A stretch of DNA of 64,000 nt from Solanum dulcamara (lineage: Eukaryota > Streptophyta > Magnoliopsida > Solanales > Solanaceae), in contig NC_077237.1 of NCBI RefSeq assembly GCF_947179165.1, positions 82,994,341 to 83,058,340 of the forward strand, in the 5' to 3' direction. The translations under genes were made by a program, and so were the position numbers. This document shows positions 11,493 through 23,742 of the stretch, piece by piece. The first letter of the stretch is position 1; each line of letters opens with the position of its first letter. The notes below the pieces were generated by a model. The model did no database searches. It saw nothing but the letters and a program-made list of their open reading frames with translations, and was not told the DNA's origin.

Positions 11493-13809
11493 TGTCACGA
11501 CCCAAGCCTAGGGCCTAGACGTGACATGGCGAATGAGGAACCCGAAAGTACCTCAAACAAGCCTCTTAGCATTCTTTTAGCCTTTCATAGGTAATGATGA
11601 TAAATAGACAAGCGGAAATCATAATAATAAATCTTCAACTTACATATGTCCAACAATACCTCTAACTATTAGATTTAATGGGGCTAAGACAAGTTCCTAG
11701 CTCACCCTCAATCATAATAGAAGAAATGCCATAATAAAATATCTTAACATATCATAAGCTAGAAAGACAAAGGAGTATTGTTCCCGGAACATGGGAACTC
11801 ACCAAAAGTAGTCTTCAATGGAATATCAACTAGCCACGTGGAGGAGAACGAGGAGGAGCAGCGATCCCTACATGGTGATATCATGTAGGAAAAAGAGTAT
11901 GCGTTAGTACTTTGAATGTACTAAGTATGTAAGGATGCATGAACATTGATAAAATATTATAACATTTATGTAATATGGAACATAATGTAATACATGCATA
12001 ATAAATCATATGGATATCCTTTAAAACATTCATTTTGTGGGAAGCTAACCATAACCGACATTTAAGACCATGCGAGCTATTACATGGAATCCAACATAAC
12101 CCCCTACGTTGGCCGGGGAGACTACTTGCCAGGTAGAACTCTGTCAATTTCATTCATCTCTTTAACTTTAACTTTAAGGGCTATTTATGGATCCATTAGC
12201 CTAAGCCTACAAGAGCTCCTATGTTGGCACATAGTTAATGAGACAAGGGGTTGCTACTAGGATTTCCTTACCGAATCCCACCTCAATGACCCATTCGGTG
12301 CTAAGTCAATCCCACGGAATAGTTTAATACTTCAAAATAGTCATAACATATAGCTTGAGAATTCAAAACATCATATTCGGTAGAATAGCTCATTAAAACA
12401 TTTGGTATTTCAAATATGCAAGAATTTTCCTTATTGCATAAAGAATCCATCATTCATATCATTTCATCATTCTTTTATTTCATAAGACTCCCTTTTGATC
12501 ATAGATATTGCTTTCATAAACATTTATTTGGAGTCAAAGCTTTCAAGTCAAACTTTATTGAAAACATAGTAAAACTAGGTGGATTCAAATCACTTCAACT
12601 TGAAAACATGTATGTAAATAAATATACATAAATACTTTAAAATTCATTAATTAAAAGTTATGCTTTAGACAACCCACCATGAATTTCAAGAACCTTTAAA
12701 GATATAAATAAATAAATTACTTGCAATTTCATCAATTCATACATATCAAATTATGTTGTATCAAAATAGACCAATAATCATTAGTTTAATCATGATTCAT
12801 ACTATTAAGTAAAAATAAAAATTACCATAAGAAAATATTACTTAAAATCAAGAGACTTAATTGAAAGATTTTTGTACTACATGGGTGGAAGAACCCATGG
12901 ATTAACACCCACATGACTTAGAGTAAAGCATAAAGAAAATAAACATAATTTATCATATAATCAAAATAATTTAGGCATGAGAGTGGAAGGAATACTCTCA
13001 TTGAAACCTTACATACCTGGAAACCGAACCTTTAGTTGGTACCGGAAGACTTAATGAACACTCTTGAGTCCTAGCTTCTCTCCTTGCCGGAACGTTTTGT
13101 GTACTACCCGGAATATATGAATCACCGGAATAGTATTTCTTCACTACTAAGAACTAAAACTATATTTGAGAATGTGTATAGAGAGAAGATTTGCTTGAGA
13201 AAGCTTGATGAATAAAATGAGGAAATAAGGTGGGTATTTATAGGTGGGAAAGATGACCTAACAATAAATAAAATAATTATAAATAAAAATCTGAAAATTT
13301 AGTGGAATATATTGATGTCATGGATGATGTTAAATGGAGGACAATTTATGTCATGAGTGATGTCAAATGTATCTAGATCTTTCTATGGTAGGTGAAATGA
13401 GTTATCTTTGACAAAATACTCTTTTTGGGAGCTGCGTTTGAATAAGATAAATTCCTTATTAGGATTTGGTGTTTTCATAAGAATTGTAGATATGGAAGTC
13501 TAGTTTCATATCGTTCAAGAATCAACCAATTTGGATAAACCTACAGTGAGATATGATTTTTCTTCTATAAACACTCATTTCCGTAACAGCATCCTACCTT
13601 ACAAAGATTAATTTATTTGACCTACTTAACCTCCGAATCTTAAAATATGGTCTTCATAAAAGTTGTAGGTAATGATCTTGTGGTTACTCAGAAATTTTAA
13701 TCACTCAATTTGGATATTTCTATGAAACGTTATGACCAAAATACAGAGACTGTATCATGTTTAGGCAAAAATTGAAACATCGTATACAACGTTTTTAGGG
13801 GATATTACA
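11493..13809 (-). mobile_element. Solo LTR of a Ty3/gypsy element (family B)
   Basis: It starts tgtcacgacccaagcc and ends ggggatattaca. The flanking 5-mers are identical: atttg at 11488-11492 and atttg at 13810-13814. Length is 2,317 bp with no internal region. Read on its own (minus) strand it carries a TATA box in cctataaatacccacctta (about 13231-13250), a motif also present in the LTRs at 34722-37356 and 61178-63309, which marks the retrotransposon promoter. Confidence 0.92.
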
Positions 13810-13884
13810 ATTTGTCCTGCTGTATATAATATTTTGTCATTATCATCTTCATTTTTGTGATTTCTCTCTATGCTACTTTGGACT

Positions 13885-14011
13885 ATTTTTTCTTGAGTTG
13901 AGGATTTATTAGAAACAGTCTCTCTACCTCTAATATAGTTGTAAGGTCCACGTACATTCTACTCTCTTTAGACCCTATTTTGTGGAATTATATTGGATAT
14001 ATTATTAGTAT
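13885..14011 (+). mobile_element. Solanaceous SINE copy, degraded
   Basis: The 'cttgagttgaggatttattagaaacagtctctctacc' start and the 'ggaattatattggatatattatt' end follow the consensus layout seen in the other copies here (25836, 28847, 56508). No terminal duplication could be fixed. The copy is heavily diverged from its siblings. Confidence 0.6.
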
Positions 14012-14224
14012 ATCAACAGAAAATTGGGGTTTCCTACAATTATGATTTATGAAATACTATTTAGGGTTTAAGGTAAGATTTTGTTCTTGGGAATTTGATG
14101 TATATTTCTCATAGATGATGCTTTAACTTCAATGGAAATTCTTTTTTTTGTGTCTTTCTTTTTCTGTTTTGTTGAATGAATTTCCTTTTTTACTTTATTT
14201 TTGGGGATTTCTTGTGTAGAAGAA

Positions 14225-15764
14225 GTTGTTTGAAGAGAATCTCCAGCATCCTGCAACCGGGATGCCAAGAGAAAGTCTGAAGCTGAATCACCCTACATTT
14301 GCAGATGATATGATTATTTTATATAAGGATGATTACAGAAACGTTGAGGAGATATAAAGATATTTCAGGGCAAAAGTTCAATAAGGAGAATAGTGTTATT
14401 TATTTATATCATACTATTCTAGAAGGAGGGGCAGTAGAGGCAGAAGTAGCACCTAGGATATCTAGGAAGGAGTTCCTTTTCACATACTTGGGTTTTCCTA
14501 CTTTTTATAGAAAAAATCAGAAAGCCTATTATCAACAAATGATTCAAAGGGTGGGATCAAATATACAAGTATGGAAAGGAAACCTACTATCATATGGAAT
14601 CAGGGCCATTCTTATTAAACAAGTGTAACAAAGTACTCATATTCATTGCTTATCAGTTATGAATTCTCCTATGAATGTCTTACATCAGGTCCAAAGAATG
14701 ATTGTTCAATTCTTTTGGAGCAATTGCATAGGTGGAAGAGGAAGACACCGGACAAGATGGAGTAATCTGAGTCTCCTAGAAAATGAAGGAGATATAGGGT
14801 TCAAATTAATGCAGGATGTCTCTATAGCGTTATTCTATAAGCTTTGGTGGAATTTTTGAATAAAGCCATCAATTTGGAGGGAGTACATGATGAACAAATA
14901 TTGTAAAAAGATTCATACTAATGATGTTATATAGAAAAAATGAGGGGGAGAATCACATGTATGGAAAAAAATATTATAAGCAGGGGATATAATTGAGTAT
15001 CAAATTTTATTGAAAGTGAATAAGGGAACAATTTTAGTATGGCCTATCAATTGGATATGATTGGAGATTTGTATACTATTACTAGAGAAAATTTTGAGTG
15101 GGATGGCACATATAAGAGGGTAGATAAATTAGCAAAGCATGTGTAATGGGATACAAAGATTTTACAAAATATTGTTTCACAATAATTGGTGGAACACATC
15201 ATACAGCGTATCCAACCACCAAAAAGGAGAGAAGGATTGGACAAACCATGCTGGATGATAGAAACTATGGGAGTGTTTACATTCAAATCAATTACATGGT
15301 AGTACATCAGGCATGAGTAGGGGATTAAAAAAATATATAATTGAATTTGGACAAAGGGAATTTCTTTCAAAATGGCTTTTACAATGTGGAGGTTGTGAAA
15401 AATCAAAATAGATGTGCATGATAGGATGAGAAAATAGGAAATGTAAGGTCCATCAAAGTATTGGTGTTGTGAAAGACCTAATCAGGAGACATTATCTCAT
15501 GTATTCTTGAAAGCTTATATAGCTAACATGACCTTGTCCTACTTTTGTTCTTTTGCAGGTTTAAACATGGAGAGCTTACAACTGAGAGAAGTAATTATAT
15601 TATGGTGGGATGCAAATGTTATAAAAACTATGAGACCATATTATAGACTTATCCCTAGTTTTATAGTGTGGGAACTGTGGAGAAGAAGGAACACGATAAA
15701 GCATGAAGTGTTATACCCCAAGAATTATCAAAATACCCCTAGAAGATAGCAAGCTCACATAACG
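14225..15764 (+). pseudogene. LINE (non-LTR retrotransposon) reverse transcriptase, C-terminal half, broken
   Basis: Reading begins inside the RT domain: the catalytic FADD box (HPTFADDMIIL) lies near 14290-14325. It is followed by the thumb-like text with ISGQKFNKENS and TYLGFP, then SYGIRAILIKQV, RMIVQFFWSN and IGFKLMQDVSIALFYKLWW, the standard order in plant L1-like elements. Further on, remnants of the zf-RVT region (CERPNQETLSHVF) and WELWRRRNTIKHE are readable. Several stops and frameshifts break the frame. The 5' two thirds (ORF1, endonuclease, most of RT) are absent, the usual 5' truncation. The sequence is interrupted by a solo LTR and resumes at 17796. Confidence 0.8.
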
Positions 15765-17795
15765 TATCATCCCTAATTTTTTTGGCCAATTTGAGGCCAG
15801 AATATCAATTAGGGGAAAAATCATGTGGAAAAGTGGTCTCGATTAAATTTTAGATCAATCGGATCAAAAGATGATTTTTCAAGGCAAAATTGCATTTCCA
15901 GAAAGTGCACGACTAGAATGCATCGCGTACCTGCTCCCCCACTATGCATGTTTTTTAAATCTGGCCAAAAATTATATTCGCTCAAAATTGGCTATAAATC
16001 GCACGCCGGGAATGTGATTTAAGAGTTGTTCATAGAAAGCATTTCTTGAATGCGATTTAAATGTAACTTTTTATCCATTTCCAATTTTAAAGAGGTACGT
16101 TCTGGTCTTTTTTCCACCCCTCTTATACCTAACCCACGATGTTTGAGACCAAAATCCATACCTTATTAGTTTCTAAAGGGTTTTCTCTCTCATTAAACCT
16201 CCAAAACTTTAGAGAGCAAAGATTGGAGAGAAGAGGAGAAACTAGGGTTCAAGAGTTTCAAGCCAAATATTTGATTTTCTCTTAGATAATCTTTATTCCA
16301 GTTATATAAGGCTAACGTAAATGCTGAACTGAGTTCGTCCACGTGACCCTTCACTCCTATTGACCTAATTTGAGTTTGAGTTTGAGATCCCAAATTTCTT
16401 GAATTGAATTTTTGAATTATCTATTATTTTGTTAAGTTTCTAGTACCTATTTAAACACGTATTGATGATATTCATGAGTTGAGTAATTTATTTGACATTG
16501 AGCCGAGCATGAGTTGAGTTGAAAGAGTGTTTAAAATTATTATTATTTTGGTCATGATTTTACCATGCATTATTTTGAGTTGAGATTAACGATTGTCATA
16601 TATTTAACAAAGTACAATTTTTAAATTGAGTCTTTACATGTTTAAAAGATTTAGAAGAATTGAGTATTGAGTCTCAATGAGTTGATTTGAAATAGTCTAA
16701 TGATTCGATATGAGATTGAGTTTTGAAAAGAGTCCACGAGACTAGTCGAATGGTTTGATAGAACTGATTGATTTGAGTTAACCTATGGGATTGATTGAAC
16801 TCTTATGAGCATAATGAGTCTTGAGAGGAGTATCGAACACCAAATTGAGTGAGAGTAAATAACAATTTGAACTAAATAAACTATGTAGCCAGCGTAAAAG
16901 AGAATTGAACCGTAAAATTGGATGTTTTCCTTTTTTTCCAAAATAGGACTTGATTTGATTGACTGTGTATCCAAGATTGATTGATTCATCCCCTATCTTG
17001 ACAAAGTATCAAACGGACATAGCAACAACGACGACTCATTGTACATCACCGGCTCATAGGTGATGGTTGTTAGACTAGAGAAACTCCTAAATAGTGCATG
17101 ATAGTATATGATATGATATGATTGAGTTGGATATTATTGAGTCCTTCTTAAAGCATCATTTTACTTTCAAACTTGTGCTATTTTACTGAGTTGAGTTATT
17201 ATCCTGAGTCGAGTTATCTGAGTTGAGTATATCTTGAGCTTATTCTATCTTGATGGTTATTATTTTTCTTTCACTTTACATACTTATACATTTCATGTAC
17301 TGACACCATTTGGCCTGCATCTTTTTATGATGCAGACACAGGTATTAGAGATCTTTGACAGGAGTATCATTGAAAATCTATCTCCTTCCTGATAGTGCTG
17401 AGACCTCTTTGCTTTCGAGGGAATCATAATTATTTTATTCATTGTTTATGAGAAGTTTCTTTCGAGGTATCCATGGGATTATCTTGGCACCTTTTTAATA
17501 GTTTGATAGAGGCTTTATAGACCTAGACTGAGTAGATTGGAGCTGACGTTCCTTTTGAGTCTATTTTGTTCAAACTTTTATTTATGAGATTGGGTTGATT
17601 TTCAAATATTGTCTAATTAAAACTATTATTTTATTTGAGTTGTTGAATTGGTTAGCGTACTAAAACGTCTCTTGTTACTGCATTGAGTCTTCCGCTGATT
17701 GATTGAATAAGTGATCAGATCAAGTGGTTCACTTGGGGACTAGTAATGATTTTCAAGTGTCGTCCATGCCTAGGATACCCTCTCGGAGTGTGACA
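15765..17795 (+). mobile_element. Solo LTR of a Ty3/gypsy element inserted in the LINE
   Basis: The 3' end reads ctaggataccctctcggagtgtgaca, the plus-strand form of the gypsy LTR end. The 5' end (tatcatccctaatttttt) is a decayed TGTAACACCCCTAATTTT. Flanks taacg (15760-15764) and taaag (17796-17800) agree at 4 of 5 bases. LINE coding sequence continues on both sides, so the LTR was inserted into an existing LINE. Size is 2,031 bp with no internal domains. Confidence 0.8.
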
Positions 17796-18477
17796 TAAAG
17801 TCAAGAAGACATCTTTGGCAAAGATCATTCATAATGTTAACTGGAACTTAGGGATACTACTACAATTGAAGAAAGGAAGAGTAAGTTGTCTTAGGATTTG
17901 GCTAGAGATGATTAAGGAATTGGATAGACATTGTTTTAGACTAAAAGTGAAGAAAGTTCTATGGGAGTTCCCCCCAGAAGGTTGGTACAAATACAATACA
18001 TATGATGCTTCGAGGGGGAAACCTAGTGTAAGCTTTTATGCATTCTATTTGAGAGATGATGAACGAAATATCATATATGCAGAAGGGGATACTATGAAAA
18101 ATACTATAAATACAGTTGCGGAAGCCAAAGCAATACTAGAAGCTTGTAAACATTCCAAACAGACAAGTCATAATCAAATTATCATTCAGACTGATTTTTT
18201 GTTACCATGTAAAGTCTTGGAAGTAAAATGGGCATGCCCTTAGATAATTGAAGATATGGTGACTGAAATCAAAGTATGTTTGCAAGAAATATAGTATACA
18301 ATCTCGCATATACATAGAGAAGGTAACCAGCTAGCAGATTACTTATCCAACAAGGCCATTGACAAAAGAAATTATGGATATAATGATTTCAAAAGCATGG
18401 AGATAGAGAAAATGATGATTATAAATAGTGACAAATTGAAATACCCATATGTAAGAGTATCAACATTAAGGGGATAA
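17796..18477 (+). pseudogene. LINE RNase H domain (distal part of the interrupted LINE)
   Basis: This continues the LINE after the solo LTR. The frame around 17950-18240 reads GWYKYNTYDASRG, YAFYLRDDERNIIYAEGD, NTVAEAKAILEACKHS and IIIQTD, followed after a stop by IIEDMVTEIKVCLQEI and HIHREGNQLADYLSNKA. That is the RNase H-like (RVT_3) domain found at the C-terminus of many plant LINEs: the first Asp is present in YDAS (normally TDGAS, so altered), the Glu in AEAKA, Asp in QTD and Asp in LADYL. In-frame stops at 18241 and near 18291 make it a pseudogene. Confidence 0.8.
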
Positions 18478-19340
18478 AGGGTCAAGGAAGGATATAACAT
18501 ATGTTTTTCACATTCACAACATTTACAAAGAATTTAAGAATGACAAAAAAGTGAAATGTTATCCAGCCTACACTATTACATCCAGGAAAAACAGACTCGA
18601 CAAAATGTGAGGTTATGGATTTGGTATGGGACGATTAAACCTGTAAAGAACTTCAATATAATTTCATAAGAATGGATCCAAGCTACTCATGCACTCAGTT
18701 CCAAGACCATTACAAAAGACAGAAAAAGATTAAAAATAAAAAAGCGAATATGCATAGGAAAATATGGAGAAAAAGAAGAAATGGAAAAGGCATCTACCTG
18801 GAGAAGAATACTCAGTCCAATAGACAAGATTCTTCAACAAAAAATGATGAGCACAGCTCATCCAACATGGGAACACAATTAGAAGAAAGGAAAGCTTAGA
18901 AGATGAAGAAAATAGAGCATAAATACAGCAACAACAGTTATTACTCTTTGTAGCTGAAATGGAGATACACGAGAATCAAAAATCAAGCTTATTAACGACC
19001 CAAAGTAGCAGAATTCATAGATTGGGGTTAGGTCAAGGAGTAAACATTGCTCAGAATAATGTGGCGGATTTTAAGGAGAGAAAGAGGAAAAGGGGAGAGG
19101 AACATAAAGAGAAAAATAGGGATCCTAATTTAGGAAACCCTACCTTTCTTACATATATAATCCTTATTCTGTTGGACAGTGGGTTGGGCCTTGGGCCTTT
19201 TTTGATTTTTTATAATTTTGTCTTTTAATATTGCTATTTGGGCTAAATTAGGGACATGGGATTTGATGTAAGGCGGTGATTATTTATTTTACTTTTCTTC
19301 GAAGACTATTAATAAAATCCCAAATTTGATTTTTTTTAAA
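18478..19340 (+). other. Probable LINE 3' untranslated region
   Basis: Purine-rich then T-rich text follows the RNase H domain, with two short open frames (18672-18899 and 18959-19228) that show no domain. The 3' boundary (poly-A or target duplication) is not clear; the A/T runs near 19320-19342 are a candidate. Confidence 0.4.
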
Positions 19341-19408
19341 AGTGTTTTGCCTCCCGCAGCTACTGCAGTGTTAATGCTTGTTATTTTACCTTGTTTGGTT
19401 GGTTCTTA

Positions 19409-19475
19409 CTCTCTCCATTTTAATTTGTATGTCTAGTTTTGACTTGATGAAGCTTCAGAAATTAAAGAAGACTTT
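19409..19475 (+). mobile_element. Truncated Stowaway MITE 5' end
   Basis: The text tactctctccattttaatttg followed by 'tctagttttgacttgatgaag' matches the start of the common solanaceous Stowaway (ctccatttgtttcaat..gacttgagacgaag, compare 33838). The right half is missing. Confidence 0.5.
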
Positions 19476-19479
19476 TGTG

Positions 19480-21283
19480 TGAAAAATAAAAATGATTTTT
19501 TGGAGGTACAAACAATCCTAGATATTTAGTGAAACATTCAAGAGTTTTGTAGAGTAATATCTTTAGTATTTGTTGTATATAAGAAAAATGTAGATGTTCT
19601 AGAGAACGAGACATTTGTTCTTAGAAAAAATCTAGATAGTGTAGAGTATTAGATATTTGAGGGAAATATTTGTAGAAGAGGTTAGAGTAGTCTAAATTCT
19701 TAGTATCTAGAATTATCCCTACGTAACTATAAATAGGGGTGACATTAGGCATTTGTAAATAAACTAACAAAAATAAAAGATCCTCTTCCATAACAAAGTT
19801 TTCTTACCAAAATACATATTATCTTTTCTAGCTTACTCTTCTTTAATTGAATCTTTCGATCTTAGTTAACGATCTTGGGATAATAGAAGTTTCTCCAATT
19901 ATACTTTTCTTCTGGATGGTATCAGAGCCATAGTTATTGGTTGGCTTCTGGTTTTATTTCAAGATCAGATTAGTGGTTGATTCATTTAGTTTGTTCAAAT
20001 AAATTTAAGTGGTCGTGTTAATGGATTGGGATGGAATTATTGAACCAGTCCAATTATAAGGTATTGAAGATATGTATGAAATCATACCTTGTGGTTGAGG
20101 ATTTATCGGATGTTGTTGATAGTAGTATCATAACTCCTCCTGACGACGAACTAGGAAATAAGAACGTATACAAGAAGTGAAAGCAGATTAATGTGAAGGC
20201 GGAATTCATTTTGAAGAGGACAATCTCCTCCAGTTTATTTGATTATATTATAAGGTGTAAATCAGTTTATGATATATGAAGGACCCTCCATTAGTTGTTC
20301 AATAAGAAGAAGAAGCTTGGCTGTAGATATTGGAGAATGAATTGGCTAACACCATTCAAGGTAATCTTTCTATTGTAGAATATTTTTTGAAGATTAAGAA
20401 ATTATGTTAAGAGATTTCCTTAGTGAATCCGGAGGAGGCTATCTCTGAAGCACGAATGATAAGAATTATCATTTATGGTTTGAAATATGAATATATTCCA
20501 TTTGTGGCGTCGATTCAAGGATGGGATCGATAACCATCCTTGTAGGAATTTGAGAATTTATTATCGTCATAGGAGTTACTATTCAAATAATTGGTTGGTG
20601 TTTTTGCCATGGAAGAGGAAGGAAATGCTCTTGTAGCCAACAAGAGGAATTTTAAAGAAAAAGCAAGAGATATATCGCAACTCTGAATTATCAAGTGGTT
20701 CAAGATCGTCTGAAAAGAAGGAAAAGTATTTAAACTATTATGGTAAGAAGCCACTAAGATGTTATTAATGTGGCAATATAGGATACATAAAAAGATATTT
20801 CCAAGTAAAAGAGATTAATATGACTCAAACTAGGAAAGCTACTGAAGAAGATGATTGGGGAAGGTGCTTAGTTGTTGGAACTCAAGCTATAGATGCCATG
20901 GCTTTCATTATTTTTTAAAGAGATTGGATCATGGATTTAGAATATTGTACAGTCAATCATGTGGAAAAGCAAGACACTATTGTCATCAGTATGAAGCAAG
21001 AAACTTCCAAAGATGTTCGTATTGGCAATATGGTAATTGTTATCAAAAAAATTTAAAAAGTAGATCTTAAAAGAGCAGTGTCTGAAATTACATATGCCAG
21101 TGGTGACCTAAAAGGAAAAAGCATGAAGGAAAAAGTATTGAAAGTTGAAGTCTCTCGTCAATCGTATACCATATTGAGGTCAATAACAGGCTCAAAGAAA
21201 ACATTTTTAAAAAATGGAGAAGATGAAGATCAAATACATGAAGAAGCTGACCTTGAAGGCTAAATTTTAGGTGGAGACACCGA
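19480..21283 (+). mobile_element. Copia-like LTR element A: 5' LTR, primer site and decayed gag
   Basis: The LTR (left edge uncertain, about 19480-19912) has a TATA box in ctataaatagggg (about 19730) and is followed by a tRNA-iMet primer site tggtatcagagcc at 19917-19929. The gag text is broken by many stops, but residues such as SEARMIRIIIYGLKYEYIPF, NALVANKRNFKEKARD and a degenerate knuckle CYxCGNIGYIKRYF can be read (20440-20800). No integrase or RT was found. The element ends at a purine-rich tract (ttaggtggagac, 21266-21277) directly before element B. A related LTR piece reappears at 23258. Confidence 0.6.
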
Positions 21284-21569
21284 TGACATAATTTTTGAAA
21301 GCAGTAACTTTATTTTACTGCTTAGTTTTTGAATAAATCCAAGCTAATAGTTGGTTAGCTAGTTTTTTTCTATTTATTAGTGATTAGTTTATTAAGATAT
21401 TTTGTAGAGATATTCTAGGCTAGTTTACCATTCATTTTTACTATTTTTGTTCTAATAAATGTAGAGTCCAAGAAAGCAAAATAAAATAATTCTCTTTGGC
21501 TTCATTGCAGTATTTTTCTCTCAAAGTCTTTCTCTGTTATTTTCTTAATTTCTTTATTAAAAACCAACA
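21284..21569 (+). repeat. Left LTR of copia element B
   Basis: Direct repeat partner of 22966-23257, about 286 bp. The ttctaataaatgtagag segment corresponds to ttcttataaatgtagag in the right LTR and is a plausible TATA region. Confidence 0.75.
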
Positions 21570-21612
21570 ATTGGTATCTAGAGCCTTTTTTTAGGAATCT
21601 GTGAGTGGAAAA

Positions 21613-22895
21613 ATGAATTCTGAAAATAGTTTTTCACAAATGGCTCCTCCTATTTTTGATGGTGAGAACTATCAGCTATGGGCTTTGAGAATGAAGGCCT
21701 ACTTAGAGGCTCTTGATCTTTGGACAGCTGCAGAAGAGGATTATGAAGTTAATTTGCTTCCTAATAATTTCACCGTGACCCAAATCAAGACACAAGGAAA
21801 AGAGAATCATTAAGTCCAAGGCAAAAACAACTTTGTTTGTTGCTATTTCAACAACTATTTTTATGAGAATCATGACTCTCGCATCACTAAAAGAAATTTG
21901 GGATTATCTGAAGAAAGAATTTGTTGGACATGAAAGAATAAGAGGAATGAATGTATTAAATTTAATGAGGAAATTCGAATTGCTGAGAATGAAAGAGTCA
22001 AAAATAGTCAAGGAATACTTTGAAAGATTGCTTGATATTGTTAACAAGGTAAGACTATTAGGCACTGAATTTAAAGATTCAAGAATTGTTAAAAAAAAAT
22101 CTTGTAACGGTGTCCGAAAGATATGAAGCATGCATAACTACTTTGAAAAATACACAAGATCTGTCCAAAATTATCTTGGCAGAATTGTTAAATTCTTTGC
22201 AGGCATAGGAACAAAGGAGGCTTATGAGGCAAGATAACATGGTTGAAGAAGCTTTAGCTGCCAGCCACAAAACTTAAAGCAAGGGTAAAGTCTTGAAAAA
22301 TTACCCACCTTGTCAGCATTGTAGCAAAAATGGACATCCTTCATATAAATGTTGGAAAAGACCAGATGCATAGTGCAAGATTTGCAAACAACTTGGTCAT
22401 GAATCTGTAATTTGCATAAACAAATTTCAAAAAGATGAAGTAGTTGCCCAAGGCACCGCTGAAGAAGAAGAAGACCACTTATTTGTGGCAACCTGTTTTT
22501 CTGCCAAAAAATGTGATTTTTGGATGATTGATAGTGGTTGTACAAACCATATGACATATGACAAAAAACTTTTTAAAGAGTTTGTGTCTATGGAAAATAA
22601 GAAAGTCAGAATTGGAAATGGTGACTATATTCCTGCAAAAGGAAAAGGATCTGTTGCAATCAATTCAAGTTCAGGCATAAAAATATTTGAAGATGTTCTT
22701 TATGTGCCTGATATTGATAAACTTTTGTTGAGTGTTGGTCAGTTAATGAAAAAAGGATTTAAATTATTATTTGGGGACAAATATTGTCGGATCTTTGATT
22801 CCACTAAGCAAGAGATTTTACAAGTTGAAATGAGAGATAAAAACTTCTTATTTAATCCAACAGAAGATACACAAGCTTTACAAGATAAAAAATGA
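21613..22895 (+). pseudogene. Copia gag-protease polyprotein, truncated and frameshifted
   Basis: From ATG 21613 the frame reads APPIFDGENYQLWALRMKAYLE, the N-terminus of plant copia gag. After a stop near 21811 and frame changes it continues as UBN2-type gag (LKEIWDYLKKEF, LMRKFELLRMKES). Two CCHC knuckles follow at about 22315-22425 (CQHCSKNGHPSYKC and CKICKQLGHESVIC, both with all four ligands). The protease motif DSGCTNHM starts near 22528. The 22485-22895 segment is open for 136 codons and ends inside the gag-pre-integrase region. Integrase and RT are absent. Confidence 0.75.
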
Positions 22896-22965
22896 ATTGA
22901 CAGATTTGTTCATGAGGTTAATTTCAGCCAAGTCTAGAATCTACAGTTCCTCAAGCAAGGAGGAC

Positions 22966-23257
22966 TGTTAGAATTATGCTTTTGAACTGCAGTAACTTTA
23001 TTTTACTGCTTAGTTTTTGAATAAATCCAAATTAATAGTTGGTTAGCTAGTTTTTCCTATTTATTAGTAATTAGTTAATTAAGATATTTTGCAGAGATAT
23101 TCTAGGCTAGTTTACCATTCATTTTTACTATTTTTGTTCTTATAAATGTAGAGTCCAAGAAAGCAAAATAAAATAATTCTCTTTGGCTTCATTGCATTAT
23201 TTTTCTCTCAAAATCTTTCTTTGTTATTTTCTTAATTTCTTTATTAAAAAACCAACA
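22966..23257 (+). repeat. Right LTR of copia element B
   Basis: 292 bp, starting tgttagaattatgc and ending accaaca. It is preceded by a purine-rich tract (caagcaaggagga), the expected polypurine primer. Confidence 0.8.
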
Positions 23258-23605
23258 ATATTTGTTCTTAGGAAAAATCTAGATAGTCTAGAGTATTAGA
23301 TATTTGAGGGAGATATTTGTAGAAGAAGTTAGAATAGTCTAGATTCTTAGTATTTAGAATCATCCCTACATAACTATAAATAGGGGTAGCATTAGGTATT
23401 TGTAATCATCCCAACAAAAATAAAAGAGTCTTCTTCTATAACAAAGTTCTCCTACCAAAATACATATTATCCTTTGTAGCATGCTATTCTTTAGTTGAAT
23501 CTTCCGATCTTAGTTAACAATCTTGGAGTAGCAGAAGGTCTCCCAATTATATTTTTCTTTTGGATGGTATTAGAGACATAGCCGTTGATTGGCTTCTGAA
23601 AAAAA
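23258..23605 (+). repeat. LTR plus primer-site fragment related to element A
   Basis: It matches 19615-19960 nearly collinearly: tttgttcttaggaaaaatct, ctataaataggggtagcatt, then tggtattagagacatag in place of tggtatcagagccatag. The match runs past the primer site into internal sequence (ttggcttctg), so this is a piece of another 5' end and not simply the 3' LTR of element A. The first part of the LTR is missing. Confidence 0.65.
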
Positions 23606-23742
23606 TAAAGTAAGTAGAGCTCATTTTCAATATGGGGATGTTCATTATACACGACTTATGCTTGGATATAATACCCTTTTTATTTAGTTTTAATGCATGC
23701 AACAGTCAAAAGCTTATGAACAGTGTTGCTGAAAAGTATTGA

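Larger units (their letters stand above)
21284..23257 (+). mobile_element. Copia-like LTR element B, gag-protease only
   Basis: Two LTRs frame it: 21284-21569 and 22966-23257, sharing long identical blocks such as 'gcagtaactttattttactgcttagtttttgaataaatcc' and ending in accaaca. A primer site ttggtatctagagcc follows the left LTR. The internal part is only about 1.4 kb and has gag plus protease but no integrase, RT or RNase H, so the element is non-autonomous. The flanks (accga / atatt) are not a target duplication, suggesting deletion or recombination at one border. The left LTR start is decayed (tgacataattttt against tgttagaattatg). Confidence 0.75.
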
